NCBI RefSeq assembly: GCF_052116305.1
Contig: NZ_JBQKLI010000009.1
Location: 1-64,000 of the forward strand
Direction of reading: 5' to 3'
Source: JBQKLI01 sp012798975
GTDB lineage: Bacteria; Bacillota; Clostridia; Tissierellales; Peptoniphilaceae
DNA: 64,000 nt
A model generated the notes under the pieces. That model made no database searches. It had not been told where the DNA came from and was given only the letters and a program-made list of their open reading frames with translations. The first letter of the stretch is position 1. Each line of letters begins with the position of its first letter. Positions 25,309 to 33,523 of the stretch are shown piece by piece. The position numbers were made by a program, and so were the translations under genes.

Positions 25309-27135
25309 TTAAATATCCGGTGTGTAATTTGGAACTATTTTCTTTAATTGAGCTACGATTTCTTTTTTCTCTCCGTCATTTTCCGCAATTTCATGAAGGA
25401 TTTCCAAATTTTCCAAAAGTCCTTCCCGATCATGAATGACTGGTTTTTCTATAAAAATCTTATTATACGCTGTTTTTGTAGAGTTTTCCTGGTTTAATAA
25501 AAGCTCTTCGTATAATTTTTCCCCAGGACGAAGCCCTGTATAGATAATCTTAATGTCTTCATCGGGAACAAAACCGGACAAGCGGATAAGATTTCTTGCA
25601 AGGTCATCGATTTTAACTTTCTCTCCCATGTCCAATATAAAGATTTCGCCGCCCTTTGCAATAGCCCCTGCTTGAAGAACTAGCTGGCAGGCTTCTGGAA
25701 TCGTCATAAAATATCGAGTCATCTCTTTATCTGTCACTGTAACCGGTCCGCCCTCTTTGATCTGTTGTTTAAATAAAGGAATTACAGATCCGTTAGATCC
25801 TAAAACATTTCCGAAACGCACCGCTACAAAATCCGTCTTGGATTCTTTGTCTTTTACCTGAAGCATAATTTCGATAATCCTTTTTGTACAGCCCATAACC
25901 GAAGTGGGATTGACTGCTTTATCTGTAGAAATATTCACAAATTTCGACACATTGTATTTGTCTGACATATCGATCAGATTTCTCGTACCAAAAATATTAT
26001 TCTTCACAGCAGATACGGGTGAAGCTTCCATAAGCGGCACATGTTTATGCGCTGCTGCATGGAAAACAATCTCTGGTCTATATTTGTCAAAGACATACTC
26101 CATACGCTCTCTCTCACGCATCGTTTCGATAATCGCAGTAAGATTGGCGTCTTTATAATGTCTTTTTAATTCATTTTGAATTTCATACAGACTGTTTTCA
26201 TAGATATCTAACAGGATCATCTCTTTTGGATCGTATTTTACAATCTGTCTGCAAAGTTCAGATCCTATAGATCCCCCTGCTCCCGTAATTAAGACGACTC
26301 TATCCTTAATAAGACTGGTCAGTTCATCTTGATTTAAGTGAATTTCTTCTCTTCCTAGTAAATCTTCTATCTGAACTTCCCGAATTTCTTTGATATTCAT
26401 TTTGCCTTCGATGGCTTCATAATATCCTGGAACTATTTTGATTTTTGCTGAAGTTTTGTGGCAAAATTCCAAAATTTCTTTTTGGTCTTTCCGATTAATG
26501 GACGGCATTGCAATGATTATATCGTCGATCTCGTAATCTTTCACAACTTTTTCTATAGATCTACGGTCTCCTACCACAGGAATCCCGTTGATATTGCGGT
26601 CAATCTTGGAAGGGTCGTCGTCTACAAAAGCTACTGGTATTGAACCCAGCTCTTTGTGTTTCAGCAGTTCATTCATCACAAGAACGCCTGCTTCTCCAGC
26701 TCCCACAATCAAGGTTTTATTATAATTTGTTCTGTTTTTCGCAAATATAAAATCTCTTAAATTAAAATGAGACAAAAATCTTGTTGTCAGTATAAAAAAG
26801 GATTCTAAAACCATTGCTATCGGATAGATACTTCGAGGAAGCCCTGAATCTACGATTAAAAGAAATAGAGCTGCCGCACCCGATCCCAAGACCGTTGCTA
26901 TAACTACCCTGATATATTCTGAAATATTAGCATATCTCCACATGGTACGATACATTTTAAGCAGAATAAAAACACCCAAATGGATCAACGTTACCACAAT
27001 TGCATAATGCAGATATGTATTGTAATAGATCACTGGAATGCTGCCGTCAAATCTCAGCCAAAGGCCGATAAAATAACTGGCATTTACCAATACCATGTCC
27101 AATAAACCTAATAATAACACCTTCATTTTTCTCAT
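25309..27135 (-). CDS. Membrane-bound nucleoside-diphosphate-sugar 4,6-dehydratase (CapD/PglF/WbpM family)
   Basis: A 608-residue protein. The N-terminal part has four to five TM helices (about 5-125). A CoA-binding-like Rossmann region follows (about 140-260: TLIVGAGEAGVLVMNELL). The extended SDR catalytic domain (about 280-590) has GAGGSIGSELCRQI, NISTDKAVNPTSVMG and R-P-G-E-K. The family converts UDP-GlcNAc to the 4-keto-6-deoxy sugar used for diacetamido sugars or modified surface glycans. The Tyr of YxxxK is replaced by Met (MGCTK), as in membrane-bound PglF-type members. Confidence 0.92.
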   Translation of the reverse strand: MRKMKVLLLGLLDMVLVNASYFIGLWLRFDGSIPVIYYNTYLHYAIVVTLIHLGVFILLKMYRTMWRYANISEYIRVVIATVLGSGAAALFLLIVDSGLPRSIYPIAMVLESFFILTTRFLSHFNLRDFIFAKNRTNYNKTLIVGAGEAGVLVMNELLKHKELGSIPVAFVDDDPSKIDRNINGIPVVGDRRSIEKVVKDYEIDDIIIAMPSINRKDQKEILEFCHKTSAKIKIVPGYYEAIEGKMNIKEIREVQIEDLLGREEIHLNQDELTSLIKDRVVLITGAGGSIGSELCRQIVKYDPKEMILLDIYENSLYEIQNELKRHYKDANLTAIIETMRERERMEYVFDKYRPEIVFHAAAHKHVPLMEASPVSAVKNNIFGTRNLIDMSDKYNVSKFVNISTDKAVNPTSVMGCTKRIIEIMLQVKDKESKTDFVAVRFGNVLGSNGSVIPLFKQQIKEGGPVTVTDKEMTRYFMTIPEACQLVLQAGAIAKGGEIFILDMGEKVKIDDLARNLIRLSGFVPDEDIKIIYTGLRPGEKLYEELLLNQENSTKTAYNKIFIEKPVIHDREGLLENLEILHEIAENDGEKKEIVAQLKKIVPNYTPDI

Positions 27136-27147
27136 ACATTTACCTTC

Positions 27148-28023
27148 TTATATATTATAATTTTTATCGTGAAGTTCCTTTAAAAACTTTTTTAATTCTT
27201 CAGCATACTTCTCTTCTCTTAAAGCATACTCTACATTGGCTTCAAACAGGCCTTTTTTGCTTCCTACATCGTATCGTCTTCCTTCAAAATCATAGGCCAT
27301 GATTTTCTGGCTTTTTGACAGTGTATTGAGTGCATCTGTCAGCTGTACTTCCCCTCCGAAGCCTTTTCTCGTTCCTTTTAATATCTTGAAAATCTCTTGG
27401 GTTATAATATAACGCCCTAAAATAGCTACATTTGTCGTAGCCTCTTCTGGTTTCGGTTTTTCCACAAGAGAATTTACTTCATACAGGCGCTCGCCGATTT
27501 TTTTGCCATCGACAATACCGTATTTATCAACATCTTCTTTCGGTACTTCCTGTACTCCCACTACGGAACATTCGTATTCGTCATAAACCTTCATCAGCTG
27601 CCCGATACAGGGAGTATCATGATAAACTACATCGTCTCCTAATAGAACTGCAAAGGGCTCATCTCCTACAAATGTTTCTGCATAGGTAATCGCATCTCCC
27701 AAACCGTTTTTAGTCTTTTGTCGGACAAAATGTACATTGCAGAGATTTGAAATATTCTTAAGTATTTCGTACATCTCTGGATTTTTAGTCTTCATAACTT
27801 CTTCCACCTCTGCAGAAGAGTCGAAATGATCGGCGATGGCACCTTTGTCTTTTGATATTATAAGAAGAACATCTTCTATGCCTGCATGTGCCACTTCCTC
27901 TACAATATACTGAATTGTCGGTTTATCGAATATCGGCAGCATTTCTTTTGGTATAGATTTAGATGCGGGAAGCATTCTCGTACCGAATCCTGCTGCGGGA
28001 ATAACTGCTTTGCGAACTTTCAT
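27148..28023 (-). CDS. galU: UTP-glucose-1-phosphate uridylyltransferase
   Basis: A 291-residue nucleotidyltransferase making UDP-glucose. It has the signature KAVIPAAGFGTRMLPASKSIPKEML-like start (GxGTR...K), VLLGDDVVY and VEKPKPEEATTN. Length is standard. First biosynthetic step supplying the adjacent glycosyltransferases; 12 nt upstream of the 4,6-dehydratase gene. Confidence 0.96.
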   Translation of the reverse strand: MKVRKAVIPAAGFGTRMLPASKSIPKEMLPIFDKPTIQYIVEEVAHAGIEDVLLIISKDKGAIADHFDSSAEVEEVMKTKNPEMYEILKNISNLCNVHFVRQKTKNGLGDAITYAETFVGDEPFAVLLGDDVVYHDTPCIGQLMKVYDEYECSVVGVQEVPKEDVDKYGIVDGKKIGERLYEVNSLVEKPKPEEATTNVAILGRYIITQEIFKILKGTRKGFGGEVQLTDALNTLSKSQKIMAYDFEGRRYDVGSKKGLFEANVEYALREEKYAEELKKFLKELHDKNYNI

Positions 28024-28032
28024 AAACTCCTC

Positions 28033-29115
28033 CTATTTGTTTAAAAGATTTTTATAAATATCGTCGACCACATTGAAATTATCTTCTATATTGTAATTAT
28101 CAATAACATACTGTCTTGCATTTTTCGCCATCTGTTTTCTTAAATTTTCATCTTCGTATAATGTTAATAACGCTTCGTATATAGCCTCAGAATTTTGCGG
28201 CTCTACAGTGATACTGCTGTATCCGGGCTTCGTTGCTTCTGGAAGCCCTCCTACGTCCGATACAATTGTCGGAACTTCGCAGGCTTGGGCTTCTACAGCA
28301 GCTACCCCGAAGGACTCGCTGTCTAGCACAGAAGGAAATACTGCCACGTCCATTTTATTAAAGGCCTCTACGACTCCCTGAGTATTCAAAAATCCCAAGA
28401 ATTTGACATTATCTTCAATACCCAGTTCTTTGGAAAGGTCTCTTAATTCCTGCTCCTGGGTACCTTTTCCTCCTAAGAGAAGTTTTGCATTCTTCTCTCC
28501 CGTTTTATCGATCAGCATTTTAAACGCTTCTATTAAATATGTAATACCGTATTTTGGATAGAAAGATTTAATAATTCCCACAGTAAAATCCGGATATCGT
28601 TCCACCTCCAAGGGTTTAAACAGATCGATATCCACACCGAAGGGTGTAACCAGTACTTTTTTATCTGTATACTGGGCAACTTCTTTTTTCATATCCTCTG
28701 AAGTAGACAGGATAATATCCGCCTTTTTTAAATTCCGTCTTAACAATTTCTCGTGCAGAGAACTCTTTTTTGGAAAATCATAAATATCGGATCCCCAAAT
28801 TGATAATATGTAAGGATGTATATCCAACAAAGACGCTAACAGACCATAACTTGTAGCATAATGGGCATGAATAATATCAGGATTTTCTTTTTTGATAAAC
28901 GCTTTTATTTTAGAAAGCTGGCTATAATATATAAACAGCTTATTGATATCTGAACGGGATCTAAACCCCTCTACCTCGCAAGAATATACCTTTGCTCCAG
29001 GAATTTCTCCATCTCCCAAAGAAATCACAATGACTTCATAGCCTTTTTCCAAAAAGAACTCCGACCATTTCAAAGTATGGGCGCTGCCTGCATCAGACAA
29101 ATAACAAATTTTCAT
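28033..29115 (-). CDS. Glycosyltransferase family 4-like
   Basis: A 360-residue GT-B enzyme (MKICYLSDAGSAHTLKW start). It has DIIHAHYATSYG in the acceptor domain and the EX7E motif in MDVAVFPSVLDSESFGVAAVEAQACEVPTIVSDVGG. The ATG at 29115 is preceded by AAGGAG; a longer frame to 29211 lacks an SD. First gene of the polysaccharide operon, downstream of repeat copy 2. Confidence 0.9.
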   Translation of the reverse strand: MKICYLSDAGSAHTLKWSEFFLEKGYEVIVISLGDGEIPGAKVYSCEVEGFRSRSDINKLFIYYSQLSKIKAFIKKENPDIIHAHYATSYGLLASLLDIHPYILSIWGSDIYDFPKKSSLHEKLLRRNLKKADIILSTSEDMKKEVAQYTDKKVLVTPFGVDIDLFKPLEVERYPDFTVGIIKSFYPKYGITYLIEAFKMLIDKTGEKNAKLLLGGKGTQEQELRDLSKELGIEDNVKFLGFLNTQGVVEAFNKMDVAVFPSVLDSESFGVAAVEAQACEVPTIVSDVGGLPEATKPGYSSITVEPQNSEAIYEALLTLYEDENLRKQMAKNARQYVIDNYNIEDNFNVVDDIYKNLLNK

Positions 29116-29259
29116 TTCCTGCTCCTTTTTAAAAGTATTCGTAATAATCTCCCTATAGTATATCATAAAAGGTTTTGTTCCCAAAGTATAAAGAACTCTA
29201 CAAACCCTCAAATTTCAACATTTAAATTGTCATAAATTCCTACAATAATTCAAACCTTT

Positions 29260-29522
29260 AAAAAAAGAGTGGAGTGTGAGAGAGGGGAGAGGGGAGCTGT
29301 GGTAGAAAAATGAAAATTGCGTTCATTTTTCTACGTTGAATAAAGAACCTTTAGAAAACGTTCCTATATCCGTTACACTTCATAGAAACAGGGGAGCGTC
29401 TGACGACACGCTTTATATACGAAGAAAACGCTTCGCATTTTCCACCACCCCTACTCCCTAAAATCTATAACCTATTTTCTATATTTTACATACTTTCTCT
29501 TCACTCTCCACTCTTTCTTTTC
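29260..29522. repeat. Non-coding inverted-repeat element, copy 2
   Basis: A left arm AAAAAAGAGTGGAGTGTGAG... (from 29260) leads to GGTAGAAA and a hairpin (29302-29334: GTAGAAAAATGAA/TTCATTTTTCTAC). A centre follows, then GCGAAGCG-type inverted words and TTTTCCACCACCCC, then a pyrimidine-rich right arm ending CTCCACTCTTTCTTT (to about 29520), the complement of the left end. It fills much of the 29116-29662 gap. Confidence 0.6.
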
Positions 29523-29529
29523 CTATCTT

Positions 29530-29610
29530 TCCCTGGCCACCAACGGTGTGCCGCCTAACGCCTAGGTCCCGTTCGGGATCCCGCCTGGGCTGCTGCTGCA
29601 GTCCCGCCTG
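29530..29610. repeat. GC-rich interspersed repeat, copy B
   Basis: This contains GGTCCCGTTCGGGATC then CCGCCTG (29565-29587), nearly the same as copy A at 16035-16057, plus CAGTCCCGCCTG, which resembles the inverse of copy C. It directly abuts the inverted-repeat element at 29260-29522. Confidence 0.6.
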
Positions 29611-29625
29611 TTTTTCCATAAAAAA

Positions 29626-29647
29626 AAGCCCCGAATACTCGAGGCTT
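29626..29647 (-). terminator. Terminator of rpsF-ssb-rpsR
   Basis: The stem AAGCCTCGA/TCGGGGCTT followed by eight T on the minus strand, 16 nt after the rpsR stop. Confidence 0.85.
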
Positions 29648-29662
29648 CCATTATGGATTTTA

Positions 29663-29887
29663 TTAGTCTGCACTGTATGGCAATAAAGCTACTTGTCTTG
29701 CTTTTTTCACTTCTTCAGTAACAGTTCTTTGGTGCTTTGCGCAGGTACCAGTTACACGGCGAGGTAAAATTTTACCTCTTTCGCTAACATATTTTTTTAA
29801 TGTAGCGATATCTTTGTAATCGATCTCTTTCTTTTTATCTGCACAAAAAGCACAAACTTTTTTACGTGGTCTATAACGTCTTTGCAC
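29663..29887 (-). CDS. rpsR: 30S ribosomal protein S18
   Basis: A 74-residue S18 with the signature DYKDIATLKKYVSERGKILPRR-like core and TGTCAKHQRTV. It also has a CAFC pair near the N-terminus (zinc-ligand-like). Third gene of the usual rpsF-ssb-rpsR operon. Confidence 0.97.
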   Translation of the reverse strand: MQRRYRPRKKVCAFCADKKKEIDYKDIATLKKYVSERGKILPRRVTGTCAKHQRTVTEEVKKARQVALLPYSAD

Positions 29888-29915
29888 TTTTGTTTCCTCC
29901 TTCTAATTAGGATAA

Positions 29916-30401
29916 TTAAAACGGAATATCGTCATCATCGATCGGGAATGCATCATCGCCCATTCCAAAATCTCCCGGTGCGCTGAAGCCGCCTTGAGAG
30001 CTTGAGGACTGATCCATAGCTTTTCCCTGATTAAACTGATTTTGATTCATTCCAGAGCCTTGCCCGCTGCCGATAAATTCAAATCTATCTACTACAACAT
30101 CTGTTGTATAGCGTCTTGTTCCATCTTGTGCTTCATAGGATCCTGTTTGAATTCTGCCTTGCACTGCAATCTCTTTGCCTTTATTAAAATATCTTCCGAT
30201 CAGTTCGGCAGTTTTGCCCCAACATACACAACCGATAAAATCTGCTGTTGGCTGGCCTTTTTGTTCTGCTTCTGATTTTTTATCTTTTGATAGTCCACGG
30301 TCAACAGCTACAGTGAATCGGGCCATTGCATTTCCGGTATTTGCCGTGTACCTTAATTCAGGATCTCTGGTTAACCTTCCAATTAATATAACAGTATTCA
30401 C
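29916..30401 (-). CDS. ssb: Single-stranded DNA-binding protein
   Basis: A 161-residue SSB: OB-fold (1-108) with MNTVILIGRLTRDPELRYT, a flexible Gln/Asn/Gly-rich linker, and the acidic C-terminal tip DDDDIPF that recruits partner proteins. Between rpsF and rpsR in the conserved operon. Confidence 0.97.
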   Translation of the reverse strand: MNTVILIGRLTRDPELRYTANTGNAMARFTVAVDRGLSKDKKSEAEQKGQPTADFIGCVCWGKTAELIGRYFNKGKEIAVQGRIQTGSYEAQDGTRRYTTDVVVDRFEFIGSGQGSGMNQNQFNQGKAMDQSSSSQGGFSAPGDFGMGDDAFPIDDDDIPF

Positions 30402-30418
30402 TGATTACCTCCTAAGAC

Positions 30419-30703
30419 TTAAGCATCTTTGCGAACAAACATGTATCGGATGACACTGTCTGCTATTCTGCATCTTCTTTCAATTTCACGGATATGCTGC
30501 GGTTCAGCTTCAAATTGAATTACAACATAATAACCATCTGTGATATAGTTGATTTCGTAAGCTAATTTTCTTTTGCCCCATTCATCTACTTCTAAGATAG
30601 AACCTTGCTGCTCGATAATACCTTTTAAACGGTCAAGCTCGCTATTTCTTTCTTCATCAGATAAATCAGTTTTGAAAATTAAAACACCTTCGTATTTATT
30701 CAT
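30419..30703 (-). CDS. rpsF: 30S ribosomal protein S6
   Basis: A 94-residue S6 (MNKYEGVLIF start, WGKRKLAYEINYITDGYYVV core). First gene of the operon and preceded by a hairpin with a bulged CCG resembling the S6:S18 binding site (separate entry). Confidence 0.97.
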   Translation of the reverse strand: MNKYEGVLIFKTDLSDEERNSELDRLKGIIEQQGSILEVDEWGKRKLAYEINYITDGYYVVIQFEAEPQHIREIERRCRIADSVIRYMFVRKDA

Positions 30704-30721
30704 TATTTTTACACCTCCTTA

Positions 30722-30757
30722 TGGACTTGTCGGCCCTAGATTATTCTAGAGCAAGGA
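30722..30757 (-). promoter_or_regulatory. S6:S18-type autoregulatory hairpin in the rpsF leader
   Basis: The transcript folds as CTTG - CTCTAGA - loop ATAA - TCTAGGG - bulge containing CCGA - CAAG. A hairpin with a bulged CCG just before the rpsF SD matches the known S6:S18 complex-binding motif of bacterial rpsF leaders. Confidence 0.65.
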
Positions 30758-30786
30758 CAAAAAGCATTTTATCACAATACAGAAAA

Positions 30787-30822
30787 ACAAGCAAGGAAAA
30801 TCAATCATTTTTCCCTGCTTGT
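30787..30822 (-). terminator. Terminator of the dlt operon
   Basis: The stem ACAAGCAGGGAAAA/TTTTCCTTGCTTGT (one G-U pair), followed by TTTTT on the minus strand, directly after the dltX stop. Confidence 0.85.
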
Positions 30823-30823
30823 C

Positions 30824-30976
30824 TTAGAAATTGCTGTAAATAAATTCAGGTGCCTGGCTGACTTCGCTTTGGAGCAGCCAGTATAGGACAATCGCCATAA
30901 TTGCAAGGTACATAATCAGAGAAGATCCTATTATTTCAGCTATACTATTGATTATGGAATTTTTGAATTTCTTCAT
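30824..30976 (-). CDS. dltX: DltX, very short dlt operon membrane protein
   Basis: A 50-residue protein starting at ATG 30976 inside the 3' end of dltD (32-nt overlap). It has a basic start (MKKFKNS), one TM helix (about 18-35) and the C-terminal motif PEFIYSNF, matching the conserved F-x-Y-x-x-F end of DltX. DltX is a single-TM partner in teichoic acid D-alanylation and is usually the first gene of the operon; here it is last, just before the terminator. The SD is weak, so coupling to dltD is likely. Confidence 0.8.
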   Translation of the reverse strand: MKKFKNSIINSIAEIIGSSLIMYLAIMAIVLYWLLQSEVSQAPEFIYSNF

Positions 30977-32114
30977 CGATATACACCCACCCCTTCTCGC
31001 CTATATGCATAATATCTTTTAAAAAATAAGGATCGTACTCATGATCCGAATAATCTATGAGTTCTAAGTTCTCTTCTTTTGCTAGTTTTCTTATATTATC
31101 GTAGTACGTCTTTCTCTTTTCTTTCGAAAATCCGGTATAATCGCTCCATTTTCCATGAAGAGGCATCGAAATGAGTTTAAGATTAAGATTCTGTTCTTTT
31201 GCTATTTTTATAAACAAAAGCAGATCGTCGTATTCCGCAGATTCGCTGTAGTCCACATCGTTTTGAGAGTTTTTAAGGGATATCAGCTTTGATTTCATAT
31301 ATTCATTAAAATACCCGTCTTCAACTTCAAACATATTGTTTGAACCCTTTTCTTTCGCTCTTCTGCCTGCTTCTTCCAGCATCGTCTCTTTCTTTGGAAG
31401 TTTTGGATTCGTTTCCACTGCTTTATAACCTGAGGTGTCTTTTTTCTGAAGTTCTTCGAGCATATTCTTTTTATAATGCCACTGGGATTTGTAATTTTCT
31501 GCTGTTAACAAAATTTTATCTTTTATCCCTTTTTTCTGATAGCTGTCGTAAATAGATTTTAAAGTATCATATGTTTTCTTTGTCTTTTCAGATCCTACAA
31601 AAAGCGACAAGGTTCTTTTCGCAAATATATCTTTTGACTCATCAGAGATCTTTTTATTTCTTAAAACCTCTTCAAAGATGTCCGGTGTAATAAAAGCAGC
31701 TGCCGCTTCCTTTTGAATCCCCTCTTTCGTGAACCATTGAGGCGAAATGATAAGCATTACCTTTTTATCCTCCAGTTTCTCCCCCATCGCCGCGATTACA
31801 CCTGCATGGACTAAAGACTGGCAGCCTCCTCTTCCTATTCTTAAGGTGTTCAGCTCCTCTGAGCGAAAGCATTTGAAGGGATAGTATGGAGTATCTTCAT
31901 CGGAATTCAGTTCGCTGGAGCCTAAAACTGTTATCGTATTTTCTCCTGCAAGATGTCTTAAAAGATAACTGTTCCCAAACTTCCGATCGCTAAGATACGT
32001 TCTCATAAAAGACATTGGAGTGTGGTCTATTTTAGAATCGAAATAGCGATCAGCGCCAAAAAAAGTAAGCACTAAGAGAATAATCGTAATCCCAAATCCA
32101 ATAAGTTTATTCAT
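30945..32114 (-). CDS. dltD: D-alanyl-lipoteichoic acid biosynthesis protein DltD
   Basis: A 389-residue membrane-anchored SGNH-type protein. It has an N-terminal TM helix (about 4-20), GSSELNS carrying the nucleophile Ser (about 67), and a C-terminal DxxH-like end (DIMHIGEKGW). It acts at the outer membrane face in transfer of D-Ala to teichoic acids. It overlaps dltC by 8 nt. Confidence 0.95.
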   Translation of the reverse strand: MNKLIGFGITIILLVLTFFGADRYFDSKIDHTPMSFMRTYLSDRKFGNSYLLRHLAGENTITVLGSSELNSDEDTPYYPFKCFRSEELNTLRIGRGGCQSLVHAGVIAAMGEKLEDKKVMLIISPQWFTKEGIQKEAAAAFITPDIFEEVLRNKKISDESKDIFAKRTLSLFVGSEKTKKTYDTLKSIYDSYQKKGIKDKILLTAENYKSQWHYKKNMLEELQKKDTSGYKAVETNPKLPKKETMLEEAGRRAKEKGSNNMFEVEDGYFNEYMKSKLISLKNSQNDVDYSESAEYDDLLLFIKIAKEQNLNLKLISMPLHGKWSDYTGFSKEKRKTYYDNIRKLAKEENLELIDYSDHEYDPYFLKDIMHIGEKGWVYIDEEIQKFHNQ

Positions 32115-32346
32115 CTTCTAATTTATTTTTTACTACTTCGACTATTTTTCTTGGCGTATCAAAATCTTCTCTTGCTACTTCCGTTGGAGAAATAATTACA
32201 TCTAATTCATCCTCTAACTCCACGATCAGATTCACAACTCCTAAGGAATCCAATAAACCTAGTTCAAAAACATTTGTATCAAGATTTTCTCTCAGGCTTT
32301 CTTCCCCTGTAATATCTACTAATATATCCATTACTTTTTCTTCCAT
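32107..32346 (-). CDS. dltC: D-alanyl carrier protein
   Basis: A 79-residue acyl-carrier protein with the phosphopantetheine site LLDSLG (Ser about 35). It carries D-Ala from DltA to DltB. SD and close spacing to dltB (12 nt). Confidence 0.95.
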   Translation of the reverse strand: MEEKVMDILVDITGEESLRENLDTNVFELGLLDSLGVVNLIVELEDELDVIISPTEVAREDFDTPRKIVEVVKNKLEDE

Positions 32347-32358
32347 AAAATCCTCCTG

Positions 32359-33522
32359 TTATATATAATGCTTCACTACTTCTAAAAATCTTCCCGAAAA
32401 AATCAAAAAACTAAACATTACCAAATGAAAGGTAACAAACCAGCTCAATATTTTATAAGCAAGGCGGTCTTTGATTTTTTCATAAAACGTAAACTTCTTT
32501 TCATAAAGATCATTTACTGCTAATAACACTCCATGAAATAAACCGTACAAAAGATAACTTGCCGTAAGCCCATGCCAGGCTCCCATAACAAACATATTTA
32601 TAATATAAGAGAGAAAGGCAATCGCGATCATCGACTTTAAAACTCTTTTTTTCATAATATTTTTTACAATTCTTGAAAACACAAAATCTCTAAACCAGTG
32701 GGAAAGAGATATATGCCAGCGATTCCAAAAATCTTTAATATCTACACTTATAAAGGGCATATTAAAGTTCATCGGAGTTTGGATTCCCATAATATTTGAA
32801 GCGCCTACCGCCATCAAACTATAACCTGCAAAATCAAAAAACAAATAAAAACCATACAAATACATATAACCCAGTACATCTGTCAGTTCAAAGCCTACGG
32901 CATACAGCTGAAGCTTTTCATACAAGATATAAGAAATGATAAATTTGTATGTATATCCTAAAATGATTCTAAAAATTCCATTCCCTAAAAGATCTGCATA
33001 TTCCCTTGGAGGCTTGTAGCGTTGTGCATCTTCTCTAAATCTCCTGTACCGGTCAATAGGACCAGAACTCATTGCCGGAAAAAAGATCATAAAGGGAAGA
33101 AAGTTCCGGAATTCTACTTTCTTTATCAAACCATCGTAGATTTCTATGACGATCTGTATCGTCTTAAAACTGATATAGGAAATCCCCAAGAAACTATACA
33201 ACTCCATATCAAGAGGTCCAGAGATCTTATTTAAAAAGAGAGGGAGTATCGCAATAAAAAGCGATGAATAATAATAAAATTTATTTCTTTTATATTTTTT
33301 CCGCAAGACCGCATAAGACTTTATATTGATCCACTGCACTATCAAATACATGATTAATAGAAAAAGCTGATTCATATTTCTGCTATAGATCAATACCACA
33401 AAAACAATGGATGTCATCGTAATCCAGGAACGCTGTTTCTCCCCTAAAAAACCTAGTATCAACGAGACTGCCAGGATTCCAAAAAGAAGAAAGAAAAAAT
33501 CAATACCTTCAAAATAATTCAT
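32359..33522 (-). CDS. dltB: D-alanyl transfer protein DltB (MBOAT family)
   Basis: A 387-residue polytopic membrane O-acyltransferase with the MBOAT catalytic region FWNRWHISLSHWFRDFVF and the catalytic His in MGAWHGLT. Eleven or so hydrophobic segments. It follows dltA by a single base. Confidence 0.95.
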   Translation of the reverse strand: MNYFEGIDFFFLLFGILAVSLILGFLGEKQRSWITMTSIVFVVLIYSRNMNQLFLLIMYLIVQWINIKSYAVLRKKYKRNKFYYYSSLFIAILPLFLNKISGPLDMELYSFLGISYISFKTIQIVIEIYDGLIKKVEFRNFLPFMIFFPAMSSGPIDRYRRFREDAQRYKPPREYADLLGNGIFRIILGYTYKFIISYILYEKLQLYAVGFELTDVLGYMYLYGFYLFFDFAGYSLMAVGASNIMGIQTPMNFNMPFISVDIKDFWNRWHISLSHWFRDFVFSRIVKNIMKKRVLKSMIAIAFLSYIINMFVMGAWHGLTASYLLYGLFHGVLLAVNDLYEKKFTFYEKIKDRLAYKILSWFVTFHLVMFSFLIFSGRFLEVVKHYI

Positions 33523-33523
33523 C

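Noticed and set aside
29479..29673. 64-codon minus-strand frame
   Set aside because: Lies inside the repeat elements and the rpsR terminator; composition reflects repeats.
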